The position numbers and the translations under genes are program-made. A model generated the notes under the pieces. It saw only the letters and a list, made by a program, of their open reading frames with translations, did not search any database and was not told the origin of the DNA. Positions 35,932 to 45,259 of a stretch of DNA of 64,000 bases are shown in pieces. How positions within the stretch are numbered: the stretch's first letter is position 1; each line of letters begins with the position of its first letter. Origin of the DNA: Streptomyces sp. MMG1533 (GTDB lineage Bacteria; Actinomycetota; Actinomycetes; Streptomycetales; Streptomycetaceae); the NCBI RefSeq assembly GCF_001279775.1, contig NZ_LGDG01000122.1, positions 1-64,000 on the forward strand. The letters run 5' to 3'.

Positions 35932-35955
35932 GGTGAGTCACAGAAGGGCTAGGGT
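35926..35955 (+). promoter_or_regulatory. Candidate vegetative promoter of the GAF-PP2C gene
   Basis: TTGTGA (35926-35931), 18 nt, TAGGGT (35950-35955). If real, transcription starts near 35962, which places the translation start downstream, at 36029 or 36038, and excludes the start at 35933. Confidence 0.4.
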
Positions 35956-36028
35956 GAAGTCGCTTGGAGTACGCCGGGCGGTGCGTCGACCAGCGGCGCG
36001 CGACCCGGCCCGTCTCCGGGTGAGGGAA

Positions 36029-39007
36029 GTGGTCCCCTTGTCCGTCGCCTGGGACGACATCGGCGGGCTCGTCGATGCCCACGAACGGTTTCTGGCGGGT
36101 GCGCTCGTCGACTCCACGGTCCGGGACTCGGTGCTCGACTCCTGGAAGCGATGCAGGTCGGCGGGGCTTCAGCCGCACCAGCTGGTGGTCCCCTACGCGC
36201 CGGAGCTGACGCTGGATGACCGGTTCCTGCGCGCCGCCGACCCCGTCCTGACGGATCTGAGCGCGTCGTTCACCGAGGTCGGCATCACGATCGCGCTCTG
36301 CGACGCGCGGGGCCGTATGGTCCAGCGCCTCGGCGGAGACCGGCAGCTGCGCGACCGCCTGGACGAGGTGCAGTTCGCGCCCGGCTTCGACGCCTCCGAA
36401 CGGGTCGTCGGCACCAACGGCGTCGGCACCGCGCTGGCCCAGCGCAGCCCCGTCTACGTCGTCGGCCGTGAGCACTTCGCCGACTGCCTCCAGCCCTTCG
36501 CCTGCGCGGGCGCGCCCGTCCGCGATCCCTTCAGCGGGCGTATCGAGGCCATCCTGGACCTCACCTGCCTGCGCGCCGACGGCGACCCCGCCATGCTGCG
36601 GCTGGTCCGCGAGGCCGCCCACGGCATCGAGGCGCGGTTGCTGGAGCAGTCCACGCAGCGCGAACGGGCGCTGCTCGCCGCGTACCGGCGAGCGGGCCCC
36701 GACGTCGGCGGGTGGCCGCGCCAGCCCCGGCTTGCGGCACCCGACCAGGGAGACGGCCACGGCGTCGGCGGCCTCGGCCGCATCGACCTGGCCGTCCTGC
36801 GGGAGAAGGCCGAGGAACTCCTCGCCTCGCCCCAGCGCACCCTCGACGAGGTCGTCCTGTCCGGCGGCCGGGTGGCCACCCTGCTGCGCCGCCCGGTCAT
36901 GGGGGCGGCGGGCGAGACGGGCGTGGTCATCGAGGCCCGGATCCTCGGCGGGCCGCGACTGCGGCAGGCCGGCTCGCCCGTGGCGCGACCGTCCGCGGCC
37001 GGAGCGGCCGGAGGCGAACCGCTTGTTGCCGAGAGCGTCACGGACACGCCGCCCGAAGCGGCGCCGACGGCTGCTCGGGCCCTTGCGGATGCCCCGGCCG
37101 GACCGGCGCCGGTGACCGTGTCGACCGGCACGGCCGCCTCGACCGCCACGCTCCTGCCGACCACGCCCGCCATGCCCGCCACGTCCGCCAAACCGGTCAC
37201 CGTGCCCACCGTGACCGCCCCGCCCCTGCCTCCCGCGGGTACCGGCGAGGACCCGTCCGCCCGCCCCCGCGTCGACGACCGCCTGCTCCTCGTCGGCGAA
37301 CCCGGGGTCGGCCGGCTCGCCGTCCTGGCCCGCAGGCGTCTGGAGTTGCTGCACCACGCCGGGATCCGCATCGGCACCACCCTGGACGTCACCCGCACGG
37401 CCGAGGAACTGACCGAGGTGGCCGTGCCCCGGTTCGCCGACTTCACCGCCGTGGACCTCCCGGACGCGGTGCTGCAGGGCGACGAGCCGGGCCAATTCGG
37501 AGCAGGGACGGCGCTGCGCCGCATCGCCCTGGGTTCCATCCACGAGTTGCCCCACCTCTACGGCGTCGGCGACCCGGTGCACTACGTCCCGTCCACCCCG
37601 CAGGCCCGCAGCCTGGAGAGCAGGCAGTCCGTACTCGAACCCGTCCTCGTCGAGGCCGAGGGCTGGCTCGCCCAGGACCCGGCACGGCTCGAACGCGTCC
37701 TCGCGGCCGGTATCCACTCGCTGATCACAGTGCCGCTGCGGGCGCGCGGCGCGACCCTCGGCGTGGTCAGCTTCTACCGCTCCGAGAAGCCCGCCCCCTT
37801 CGAGGAGGACGACCTGTCCCTGGCCCAGGAGCTGGCCGGGCGCGCGGCGATCTGCATCGACAACGCCCGCCGCTACACCCGCGAGCACAACACGGCCCTC
37901 GCCCTGCAGCGCAGCCTGCTGCCCCGGGGCCGGCCCGAGCAGAGCGCCGTCGACATCGCCTACCGCTACCTGCCCGCGCAGGCCGGAGTGGGCGGCGACT
38001 GGTTCGACGTCATCCCGCTCTCCGGCGCCCGGGTCGCCCTCGTCGTCGGCGACGTCGTCGGCCACGGACTGCACGCGGCCGCCACCATGGGCCGGCTGCG
38101 GACCGCCGTACACAACTTCTGCTCCCTGGACCTGCCGCCCGACGACCTTCTCACCCACCTCGACGACCTGGTCGGACGCCTCGACCGGGGCGAGGGCTGG
38201 GCGGTGGACAACAACCAGGCCGACTCCGGAATCGTCGGAGCCACCTGTCTGTACGCCGTCTACGATCCGGTGTCCCGGCGCTGCACCCTCACCCGCGCCG
38301 GGCACCCCTTCCCCGCGGTCGTGGCACCCGACGGAACCGTGGAGTTCGTCGACCTGCCCTCGGCACCGCCGCTGGGACTCGGCGGGATGCCCTTCGAGTC
38401 CGTCGAACTGGAGCTGGCCGAAGGCAGCCAGCTCGTCCTCTACACCGACGGTCTGATCGAGGACCGGCACCGGGACATCGACTCCGGCCTGGACCGGCTG
38501 CGGACCGTCCTGGCCCACGCCGACCGGGCACCCGAGGACACCTGCGAGGCGGTCCTCGACGCCCTGCTGCCGGAGCGGCCCAGCGACGACGTGGCGCTCC
38601 TCGTCGCCCGCACGCACGCCCTGGGGCCCGGGCAGGTCGCCCAGTGGGACCTGCCCAGCGACCCGGCGGTCGTCTCCCGCTCCCGCGCAGCGGTCACCGA
38701 GCAGCTGGCCGCCTGGGGCCTGGACGAGTTGGCGTTCACCACCGAACTCGTCGCCAGCGAACTGGTCACCAACGCCATCCGCCACGCCACGGGCCCGGTC
38801 CAGCTCCGCCTGCTCCGCGACCGCGCGCTCATCTGCGAGGTCTCCGACGGCAGCAGCACCTCCCCCCGGCTGCGCCGCGCCCGCAGCGAGGACGAGGGCG
38901 GACGCGGCCTCTTCCTCGTCGCCCAGCTCACCGAACGCTGGGGGGCCCGCTACACCCCGAACGCCAAGATCATCTGGACCGAGCAGCCGCTGCCACGCAC
39001 CTCATGA
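36029..39007 (+). CDS. GAF - GAF - SpoIIE/PP2C phosphatase - HATPase_c regulatory protein
   Basis: About 992 residues; the start is uncertain (GTG 36029, TTG 36038, or GTG 35933). An N-terminal region like that of AcoR-type regulators (STVRDSVLDSWKRCRSAGL) leads to a GAF domain (about 75-215, VVGTNGVGTALAQRSPVYVV). An Ala/Pro/Thr-rich linker follows (about 335-430). A second GAF domain (about 440-615) precedes the SpoIIE/PP2C domain (YLPAQAGVGGDWFDVIPLSG, GDVVGHGLHAAATMG). The C-terminus is an RsbW-like HATPase (LVASELVTNAIRHATG, DEGGRGLFLVAQL). It probably senses a small ligand and dephosphorylates or phosphorylates anti-anti-sigma partners. The stop overlaps the convergent SDR by 6 nt. Confidence 0.9.
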   Translation: MVPLSVAWDDIGGLVDAHERFLAGALVDSTVRDSVLDSWKRCRSAGLQPHQLVVPYAPELTLDDRFLRAADPVLTDLSASFTEVGITIALCDARGRMVQRLGGDRQLRDRLDEVQFAPGFDASERVVGTNGVGTALAQRSPVYVVGREHFADCLQPFACAGAPVRDPFSGRIEAILDLTCLRADGDPAMLRLVREAAHGIEARLLEQSTQRERALLAAYRRAGPDVGGWPRQPRLAAPDQGDGHGVGGLGRIDLAVLREKAEELLASPQRTLDEVVLSGGRVATLLRRPVMGAAGETGVVIEARILGGPRLRQAGSPVARPSAAGAAGGEPLVAESVTDTPPEAAPTAARALADAPAGPAPVTVSTGTAASTATLLPTTPAMPATSAKPVTVPTVTAPPLPPAGTGEDPSARPRVDDRLLLVGEPGVGRLAVLARRRLELLHHAGIRIGTTLDVTRTAEELTEVAVPRFADFTAVDLPDAVLQGDEPGQFGAGTALRRIALGSIHELPHLYGVGDPVHYVPSTPQARSLESRQSVLEPVLVEAEGWLAQDPARLERVLAAGIHSLITVPLRARGATLGVVSFYRSEKPAPFEEDDLSLAQELAGRAAICIDNARRYTREHNTALALQRSLLPRGRPEQSAVDIAYRYLPAQAGVGGDWFDVIPLSGARVALVVGDVVGHGLHAAATMGRLRTAVHNFCSLDLPPDDLLTHLDDLVGRLDRGEGWAVDNNQADSGIVGATCLYAVYDPVSRRCTLTRAGHPFPAVVAPDGTVEFVDLPSAPPLGLGGMPFESVELELAEGSQLVLYTDGLIEDRHRDIDSGLDRLRTVLAHADRAPEDTCEAVLDALLPERPSDDVALLVARTHALGPGQVAQWDLPSDPAVVSRSRAAVTEQLAAWGLDELAFTTELVASELVTNAIRHATGPVQLRLLRDRALICEVSDGSSTSPRLRRARSEDEGGRGLFLVAQLTERWGARYTPNAKIIWTEQPLPRTS

Positions 39008-39772
39008 GGCGTCCAGCGCGTTGGTGATCGCCTTCACCCCACCGTGCGCCGCGTACCCGCCGTCGACCGTGATCTCCGCGCCGTTGACGTACGACGACTC
39101 GTCGGACAGCAGATACACCACGAGGGGCGCCACCTCGTCGACCGTGCCGGCGCGGCCCTGCGGAGTCATCGCCAGGTGCGCCTGGACGAAGACCGGGTTC
39201 GCCGACCCCATCAGCGGGGTCTCGATGTACCCGGGGTGGATCAGGTTCGTACGGATCCCGCGCGGCGCCAGTTCCAGCGCGGCCACCTTCGACAGGCCGC
39301 GCAACGCCCACTTGCTGGCCGTGTACGCGACCGCGTGGTGCGCGGTGAGGGCGGCGACCGAGCCGACGTTCACGATGGACGAACCGGCCGGCATCAGCGG
39401 GGCGAGGGCCTGGATGCCGAGCAGTGGGCCGGTCGTGTTCACCGCGAACGCCCGCTGCCAGTCGGGGAGTTCGACCTCGCCGAGCCGGGCTCGTACGGGG
39501 ATGCCCGCGTTGTTGACGAGACCGTGCACCGAGTCCGACTCGGCCGCCAGCCCCGCCCAGTCGTCCGGCGACGACACGTCCAGGTGCCGGTAGCGCACGT
39601 CCAGCCCTTCGGCGCGCAGGGACGCGGCCAGCTTCTCGCCGGTTTCGTCCAGGACGTCGGTCGCGACCACCCGCGCACCCTCCCTGGCGGCCGCCGCCAC
39701 CTCAGCGGCTCCCTGGCCCTGCGCGGCCCCGGTGACGACGACGGTACGGCCCGCCAGGCGGGTACGGGTCAC
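39002..39772 (-). CDS. SDR-family oxidoreductase
   Basis: 256 residues from the GTG at 39772 (GGAGGAG 4 nt upstream). TGAAQGQG cofactor motif, NNAGIPVRARLGEVE, catalytic NVGSVAALTA Ser and AYTASKWALRG with Tyr and Lys, and the end EITVDGGYAAHGG. Classical complete SDR, similar to hydroxysteroid or 3-oxoacyl reductases. It is separated by 50 nt from the LysR gene on the same strand and may belong to the same regulon. Confidence 0.9.
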   Translation of the reverse strand: MTRTRLAGRTVVVTGAAQGQGAAEVAAAAREGARVVATDVLDETGEKLAASLRAEGLDVRYRHLDVSSPDDWAGLAAESDSVHGLVNNAGIPVRARLGEVELPDWQRAFAVNTTGPLLGIQALAPLMPAGSSIVNVGSVAALTAHHAVAYTASKWALRGLSKVAALELAPRGIRTNLIHPGYIETPLMGSANPVFVQAHLAMTPQGRAGTVDEVAPLVVYLLSDESSYVNGAEITVDGGYAAHGGVKAITNALDAS

Positions 39773-39822
39773 GGCTCCTCCAGGGGATGCGGGACCCCTC
39801 CTTCGGGATCCTCCCGTCCACG

Positions 39823-40800
39823 CTACGAAGCCGCGGTCAGCTCCGGAAACGCACGTTCGCCATAGCTGGCATCCGCCGCGGCGATCTCCCCGGCAGGCTC
39901 GTCGAGCGACAGGCCGACCTTCCGCACGGTCTCCCGCAGCCACCGGTGCGCCGGGTCGGAGTGCCGGTTGTGGTGCCAGTACATGGCCTCCACCAGCGGT
40001 ACGTCCGGGAACGGCGTCGGTACGACGGCACAGCGCGCGAACCCCTCGTAGCGCCGCGCGAGGCGCTCCGGGACCAGGGCGACCAGATCCGTGCCGCCCA
40101 CCAGGAACGGCAGCACGTTGAAGCCGGGGGTGCTGACCTGCACCCTCGGAGTGATGCCGAGGGTCTCCAGCTGACGGTCGACGGGTGTGAACTTGCCGAT
40201 GGCGCACGCGGCGTGCGGCATCTCCGCCAGGTCGCGCAGGGCGAGCCGTCCGTCGACCAGACGCGGGTTGTCCGGGTCGACGAGACACACGAACCGGTCG
40301 TGCATCACGGCCTCGCTGACGCCGGGCAGCTGGTACCCGAGCGGCACGATCATCAGGTCGTGGCAACGCAGATGCGATTCGGTCTCCAGCTGCCCGTGCA
40401 CGATGGGATGGAAGTCGATACGGACGCCGGGCGCCTCCTGGGCGATGACCCGCAGCAGCGGCTCCACGAACACCGTCATCACGTAGTCGGACATCACCAC
40501 CGAGAACCGCTGCCGACTGCGCGCAGGGTCGAAGTGCCTGGTCAGCGACAGAGCCTCCGCCGCCTTGTGCAGGGACGCCTGCACGACCGGCAGCAGCCGC
40601 TCGGCGAGCGGTGTCAGCTCGTACTCGCGGCCCACGCGCACCAGCAGCTCGTCGTTGAAGTGGCGCCGCAGCCGGGCCAGCGAGCCGCTCATCGCGGACT
40701 GGCTGGTGGACAGCCGCACCCCCGCGTGGGTGACGTTCTTCTCCTCCAGCAGGGCTTCCAACGCCACCAGAAGATTGAGATCGATCGCTCCGAGACCCAC
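39823..40800 (-). CDS. LysR-family regulator (NodD/PcaQ-like) of the catabolic island
   Basis: 325 residues from the GTG at 40800 with GGAG upstream; the longer reading to 40884 is unsupported. HTH: VALEALLEEKNVTHAGVRLS and TSQSAMSGSLARLRRHFNDE. The effector domain reads RQRFSVVMSDYVMTVFVEPL onward with NodD-like spacing. LysR proteins of this type are common activators of aromatic catabolism, and it lies on the same strand next to the leftward catabolic arm. Inducer unknown. Confidence 0.87.
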   Translation of the reverse strand: MGLGAIDLNLLVALEALLEEKNVTHAGVRLSTSQSAMSGSLARLRRHFNDELLVRVGREYELTPLAERLLPVVQASLHKAAEALSLTRHFDPARSRQRFSVVMSDYVMTVFVEPLLRVIAQEAPGVRIDFHPIVHGQLETESHLRCHDLMIVPLGYQLPGVSEAVMHDRFVCLVDPDNPRLVDGRLALRDLAEMPHAACAIGKFTPVDRQLETLGITPRVQVSTPGFNVLPFLVGGTDLVALVPERLARRYEGFARCAVVPTPFPDVPLVEAMYWHHNRHSDPAHRWLRETVRKVGLSLDEPAGEIAAADASYGERAFPELTAAS

Positions 40801-40944
40801 AGGTGCTCCTTCCGGCCGCGTCTTTGAAGCCCGGTGGAACGGGAGCGTATCGACCGTGTTCCACCCGAGGAAGAGCTGGAGCACGAACTCACAGGGATGC
40901 GATGACAGCCATCCGAGCCGCGGATATCAGCAGGTCGGAAGGGC

Positions 40945-41901
40945 TTACGGCCGCGGTGTGCGACCCCGCTTGCGCGCCCGCGGCAGATACGCGTCGGTCC
41001 GGCCGGGCACCACGCGGTTGGAGAGGGTGCCCAGGCGCTCCACGGCGAGCGTCACCTCGTCGCCGGGCCGCAGCGGCGGCGGCGTGCGCTCACCGGCCCG
41101 CCCCCAGAACTCCGCGAGCGCACCCCAGCCGCAGGTACCCGAGCCGAGGACGTCTCCGGGGCGCACCCAGGTGTCGCGGGCGGCGTAGGCGATCATCTCC
41201 TCGAACGTCCACGACATGTTGGCGAGGGTGTCGCGGCCGATGAGCTCGCCGTTGAGCGTGACGGTCATCTCCAGGTCGAGGAAGCCGTCCGCGTCGCGCC
41301 GGTCCGCCACCTCGTCCGCGGTGACCAGGTACGGGCCGAGTGTGTTGGCGAAGTCCTTGCCCTTGGAGAAGCCGAGACCCAGGTTCTTCTCGGGCTTCTG
41401 CAGATCGCGCGCGGACCAGTCGTTGAAGACGAGGTAGCCGACGATGTGCTCGCGTGCCGTCTCGGGCGTGAGATCACGGCCGGAACGTCCGATGACGGCC
41501 CCCACCTCCAGCTCGAAGTCGAGGACCGAGCAGCCGGCGGGCACGGGCACGTCGTCATGGGCGCCGTATGCCGCGTGCGGGTTGGTGAAGTAGAAGTTGG
41601 GCGCCCGGTACCACTCCTCGGGCACGTGCTCCAGCCCGTCCAGCGACTTGGACACCCCCTCGATGTGTGCCTCGAAGCCGACGAAGTCGCGGATGGACGG
41701 CGGCTTCAGCGGCGGCAGCAACCGCACCTGATCCACCGTCAACTCACCCGGCTCACGCAGCGCCTCGACTCCGGCGGCGTGCAGGACGTCCTGCTCGATC
41801 AGCGTCAGGAGGGTGAGTCCCTCAGGCAGCGGACGGATGATCCCGTCCCGCACGACCCCGGCGCGCTCCACGCCCCCGTACTCGTATGTCGCGAACCGCA
41901 T
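40945..41901 (-). CDS. Fumarylacetoacetate hydrolase family protein (leftward arm)
   Basis: 318 residues, MRFATYEYGGVERAGVVRDG at the start. The FAH fold boxes are SIRDFVGFEAHIEGVSK, FYFTNPHAAYGA, SVLDFELEVGAVIGRSGRDL with the metal-binding Glu residues, and GPYLVTADEVAD. Members cleave C-C bonds of ring-cleavage products. It ends the leftward arm, 3 nt after the BBE-type oxidase gene. Confidence 0.9.
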   Translation of the reverse strand: MRFATYEYGGVERAGVVRDGIIRPLPEGLTLLTLIEQDVLHAAGVEALREPGELTVDQVRLLPPLKPPSIRDFVGFEAHIEGVSKSLDGLEHVPEEWYRAPNFYFTNPHAAYGAHDDVPVPAGCSVLDFELEVGAVIGRSGRDLTPETAREHIVGYLVFNDWSARDLQKPEKNLGLGFSKGKDFANTLGPYLVTADEVADRRDADGFLDLEMTVTLNGELIGRDTLANMSWTFEEMIAYAARDTWVRPGDVLGSGTCGWGALAEFWGRAGERTPPPLRPGDEVTLAVERLGTLSNRVVPGRTDAYLPRARKRGRTPRP

Positions 41902-41904
41902 GGC

Positions 41905-43281
41905 TCACTGCTCCCAGTGGTTGGTGTTGGTGACGGTCCCCGTGCTCAGATAACCCGCGAACAGGCCCTTCGGGTCGCGCACGGACCGGATCTCCTGAAG
42001 CCGCCGCCACTGCGCGTCGCCCATGAACCTGAGCCGGCGGACGGTGAAGTCGGAGTCCCCGAGGTACTGGCCCGCCGTCACCGGCTGCATGGCGGCCATC
42101 GCCCCGTCCAGCCAGGCACGCAGTTCGCCGTCCCGCTCGGGCTCGTCGTGGACGACGTAGGTCGCGCAGTAGATCTCCGACTGCAACGAGAAGGCCATGT
42201 CGGGCAGTTCGCGCAGCGGGGCCATGGAGAACCAGATGGTGAAGGTCTGCCGGGTCGGGTGCTTGGTGAACGCCTTGCGGATCGCCGGGACGACCTCCTC
42301 GGCGGGCCCGGTCAGCCAGGCGTTGTCGACGAGGTAACGGTGACCCTCGGGGTTGGCCGTGCGCTGGCCCTGCAACAGCTCGGCGAACGTGGTGGGCTGC
42401 GCCTCGACCCGCACCAGGGCCCGGTCCGCGTACGGACTGGCGTGCAGCGGGGAGAGCGCCTCGGTGGCCTGCTCCGGCGTGTCCGTCATCGACACGCCCG
42501 TCACCAGCAGCACCGGCTCCTCGAAGCCGGGCGGGGTCTGGGTGAGCGCGACGATCTCCACCAGGTCGGAGACGGTGTGATGCATGCCGTGCAGCCAGGT
42601 CATGACCTCGTCGAACAGGCCGAGCGGGTAGGCGTGCACGGTGTGCGCCAGATGCCGTGGCAGTGGACGTGTCCGCAGGTGGAAGCGGGTGACGACGCCG
42701 AAGAAGCCGGGTCCCGCACCACGCGCCGCCCAGAACAGGTCGCTGTTGCGCGTCTCGTCGGCGCGTACGAGCTCGCCCTCGGCCGTGACGACGTCGATCG
42801 CCACGACGTTCTCCGCCGCCCACCCCCAGCCGCGCGCGTTCCAGCCCTGCCCGCCCTGCAGCAGGAAGCCGCCGATGCCGACGGAGGGGCAGTGCCCGCC
42901 GTTGAAGAACCGCCCGAACTCACCCAGGTACGGGTTGAGTTCGTCGCCACCCTGGACGCTGGGCGTCGCCGTCACGATCCCGCTCCGGTCGTCGTAGGCC
43001 ATCTCGCGGAAGTCCCCGAGGTCGATCAGCAGCGCGTCCTCGCGCACCGACCAGGCGGCCCAGCTGTGCCCGCCGGAGCGGACGGCCACCTGCCAGCCGC
43101 GCTCCAGGGCGAGCCGTACGCCCTCGACGACGTCCTGTTCCGTGCGTGCGTTCAGTACGGCGGCCGGCGTACGGTCCGACGGGCGGCGGCCGTTGAAGAC
43201 CCGGCCGAGCACTGCCTCCTCGAAGCCGGTGTCGCCGGGGAGGCGGAGGGTGCCGGAGAAACGGTCCACGGGGGTCCTCAC
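41905..43281 (-). CDS. FAD-linked oxidase, BBE-like, probably bicovalent flavin
   Basis: 458 residues from the GTG at 43281 overlapping the stop of the cyclase-family gene (GTGA). FAD-binding PP-loop RSGGHSWAAW has H72, and GGHCPSVGIGGFLLQGGQGW has C131, the His and Cys pair that forms the double FAD link of the berberine-bridge/glucooligosaccharide oxidase family. The BBE C-terminus (RRLQEIRSVRDPKGLFAGY) is present. It oxidises an alcohol, an aldehyde or an aromatic precursor. Confidence 0.9.
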   Translation of the reverse strand: MRTPVDRFSGTLRLPGDTGFEEAVLGRVFNGRRPSDRTPAAVLNARTEQDVVEGVRLALERGWQVAVRSGGHSWAAWSVREDALLIDLGDFREMAYDDRSGIVTATPSVQGGDELNPYLGEFGRFFNGGHCPSVGIGGFLLQGGQGWNARGWGWAAENVVAIDVVTAEGELVRADETRNSDLFWAARGAGPGFFGVVTRFHLRTRPLPRHLAHTVHAYPLGLFDEVMTWLHGMHHTVSDLVEIVALTQTPPGFEEPVLLVTGVSMTDTPEQATEALSPLHASPYADRALVRVEAQPTTFAELLQGQRTANPEGHRYLVDNAWLTGPAEEVVPAIRKAFTKHPTRQTFTIWFSMAPLRELPDMAFSLQSEIYCATYVVHDEPERDGELRAWLDGAMAAMQPVTAGQYLGDSDFTVRRLRFMGDAQWRRLQEIRSVRDPKGLFAGYLSTGTVTNTNHWEQ

Positions 43282-44258
43282 TTGACGGCGATGGGGTTGA
43301 CCGGCGCGCCCACCGCCCCGGTGACCGGGAGTGGTGCCGCGACCAGCAGGAATTCGTAGACGCCGTCGGCCGCGCAGTCCTCGGCGAGGGCCTCCAGGTC
43401 CCACATCTCGCCCAGCGGCAGGCCCATGTTGGGGATGGCGATCTGGTGCAGGGGGGACATCGCGGGCTCGGCGAACTCGTACGGGCGCACCTCGAGCCCC
43501 CAGGTGTCGGAGGCGATCGCCGCGATCTCCGTGCGGTGCAGCCAGCCGAGCGAGGTGAAGGAGAGGCCGGGTGCGTCACCGGCGGCATAGCCGCCCCAGG
43601 CGCCCAGTCGTCGTACGCGGCCCAGCTGGCCGGTGCGGACGAGGACGAGATCGCCGCGGCGGACGGTGGAGGTCGCGCCCTGGGCCTCGATCGTGGCGCG
43701 CAGGTGTTCCTCCAGGACGGGGAAGCCGTCGGGGAGTTCACCGAGTTCGTCGCCCACCGCCCGGCCGACGTCGAGGAGGACGCCCCGCCCGGTGAACGCG
43801 TCCGCCATGTGCTCGATGCCGGTGACGGAGTCCCCGACACCGTTCACGATGGTGCACGAACGGCCGTTCCACGCCTGCTTGTTGTCGAAGATGTGGCCCA
43901 GCCCGTCCCACTGGGTGGAGGCCTGCAGCGGCATCACCACATGGTCGTCGGCGCCGCCGAAGCCGTGCGGGAAGCCCTGCGTGTCGGCGGCCGCGTCCGA
44001 CCCGGTGTCCTTCATGTAGTGGACCGGGTTGATCCGGCCGCGGAAACCGCGCTGCGGGCCCGACTCGTTGAACTCCAGGGCGAGCGAGAAGGCGTGTCCG
44101 CGCCGGACCAGGCCCGCCGCGTGCGCGCGTATCGCGTCGTCGAGGAAGTTGAGGGTACCGAGCACGTCGTCCTGGCCCCAGCGTCCCCAATTGCGGTATG
44201 CGGTACGGGCCTTGGCGAGTTCTTCCTCGATCGGACCGAGAGCGGGACCGAGCGTCAT
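43278..44258 (-). CDS. Cyclase-family hydrolase
   Basis: 326 residues from the ATG at 44258. GTLNFLDDAIRAHAAGLVRR, GGADDHVVMPLQASTQWDGL and GLGHIFDNKQAWNG match the kynurenine-formamidase-like cyclase family; STQWDGLGH replaces the common HxGTHxD metal motif. It is coupled at both ends (ATGA to the amidohydrolase, GTGA to the BBE gene). The role could be hydrolysis of a lactone or amide intermediate. Confidence 0.85.
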   Translation of the reverse strand: MTLGPALGPIEEELAKARTAYRNWGRWGQDDVLGTLNFLDDAIRAHAAGLVRRGHAFSLALEFNESGPQRGFRGRINPVHYMKDTGSDAAADTQGFPHGFGGADDHVVMPLQASTQWDGLGHIFDNKQAWNGRSCTIVNGVGDSVTGIEHMADAFTGRGVLLDVGRAVGDELGELPDGFPVLEEHLRATIEAQGATSTVRRGDLVLVRTGQLGRVRRLGAWGGYAAGDAPGLSFTSLGWLHRTEIAAIASDTWGLEVRPYEFAEPAMSPLHQIAIPNMGLPLGEMWDLEALAEDCAADGVYEFLLVAAPLPVTGAVGAPVNPIAVK

Positions 44259-45259
44259 CGGGTACGTCCTTTCAGCAGCAGGTCGAGAGCGTTGCCCCCG
44301 GCGACGGCGTCCCGGGCGGCCGGGGCGAGCCCGGCGGCATCCAGACGGGCCACCGGATCGTCCACGCCCATGTCGAAGGGGTGGTCCGTGCCGAGGACGA
44401 CCCGGTCGGCGCCCACCTCCTCGACCAGGTGGCGCAGGGCGCGCGGGGTGTACACGAGCGCGTCGAACCACATGCGGCGCAGATAGGTGCTCGGCGGCTC
44501 GGCGCAGCCGCGCGCGTCCTGCCGTTTGTGCCAGGCGTGGTCGGAGCGTCCGATGTACGTCGGCAGATAGCCGCCGCCGTGCGCGGCCACCAGCTTCAGG
44601 CGGGGGAAGCGGTCGAGGACACCGGTGAAGATCAGATGCGAGAGCGCGACCGTCGTCTCCACCGGCTGGCCGACGGTGTTGCCCAGATAGCGGGTCGCCA
44701 GCCGGGCGCCCAGCGAGCAGCCCCACGGGTGCACGAAGACGACCGCGCCCAGCTCCTCGGCCCTGCGCCAGACGGGGTCGTGCGCGGGGTCCGCCAGCTC
44801 CCGGCCCTCGACGGTCGTCGAGACGCTGATCCCGTACAGGCCGTACTCGTCGACCGCCTGCTCCAGCAGGCCGGCCGCGAGGTCCGGATGCCGGAGCGGG
44901 ACCGTGCCCAGTCCGTGGAGCCGGTCGGGTGCGCCGGCGCAGTGCTCGGCCACTGCTTCGTTGACGGTACGGGCCAGGCGTACGGCGAGTTGCTCGTCCG
45001 CCCAGTAGTGGTGCATCGGCATCGGGCCGACGACCTGCATGTCGACGTTCATCGCGTCGAGGTCGGCGAGGCGGATGGCGGTGTCTGTCAACTTGGGTGC
45101 CAGCCGCTGGAGTTGGGAGCGGTTGACGGCCAGCGACTCGGGGGAGTGGGCGTGCTGCTCCGCCGCCAGTTCGGCGACGAGACCCGGTGTGCCCGCGACG
45201 AGGGCATCGGCGGCGGGGACCGAGAGATGGCCGTGGAAGTCCACGACGGCCACGCTCAT
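44255..45259 (-). CDS. Amidohydrolase of the ACMSD/resorcylate decarboxylase type
   Basis: 334 residues from the ATG at 45259. VVDFHGHLSVPAAD has the first metal HxH, VVFVHPWGCS a second His, LVAAHGGGYLPTYIGR a third, and VVLGTDHPFDMG the conserved Asp. This fits aminocarboxymuconate-semialdehyde or gamma-resorcylate decarboxylases as well as hydrolases. The flavin monooxygenase gene precedes it with an ATGA overlap. Confidence 0.88.
   Translation of the reverse strand: MSVAVVDFHGHLSVPAADALVAGTPGLVAELAAEQHAHSPESLAVNRSQLQRLAPKLTDTAIRLADLDAMNVDMQVVGPMPMHHYWADEQLAVRLARTVNEAVAEHCAGAPDRLHGLGTVPLRHPDLAAGLLEQAVDEYGLYGISVSTTVEGRELADPAHDPVWRRAEELGAVVFVHPWGCSLGARLATRYLGNTVGQPVETTVALSHLIFTGVLDRFPRLKLVAAHGGGYLPTYIGRSDHAWHKRQDARGCAEPPSTYLRRMWFDALVYTPRALRHLVEEVGADRVVLGTDHPFDMGVDDPVARLDAAGLAPAARDAVAGGNALDLLLKGRTR

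Noticed and set aside
35729..38785. 1018-codon minus-strand reading over the GAF-PP2C gene
   Set aside because: The plus strand encodes all expected domain motifs; the minus reading is Gly/Arg/Val-rich with none.
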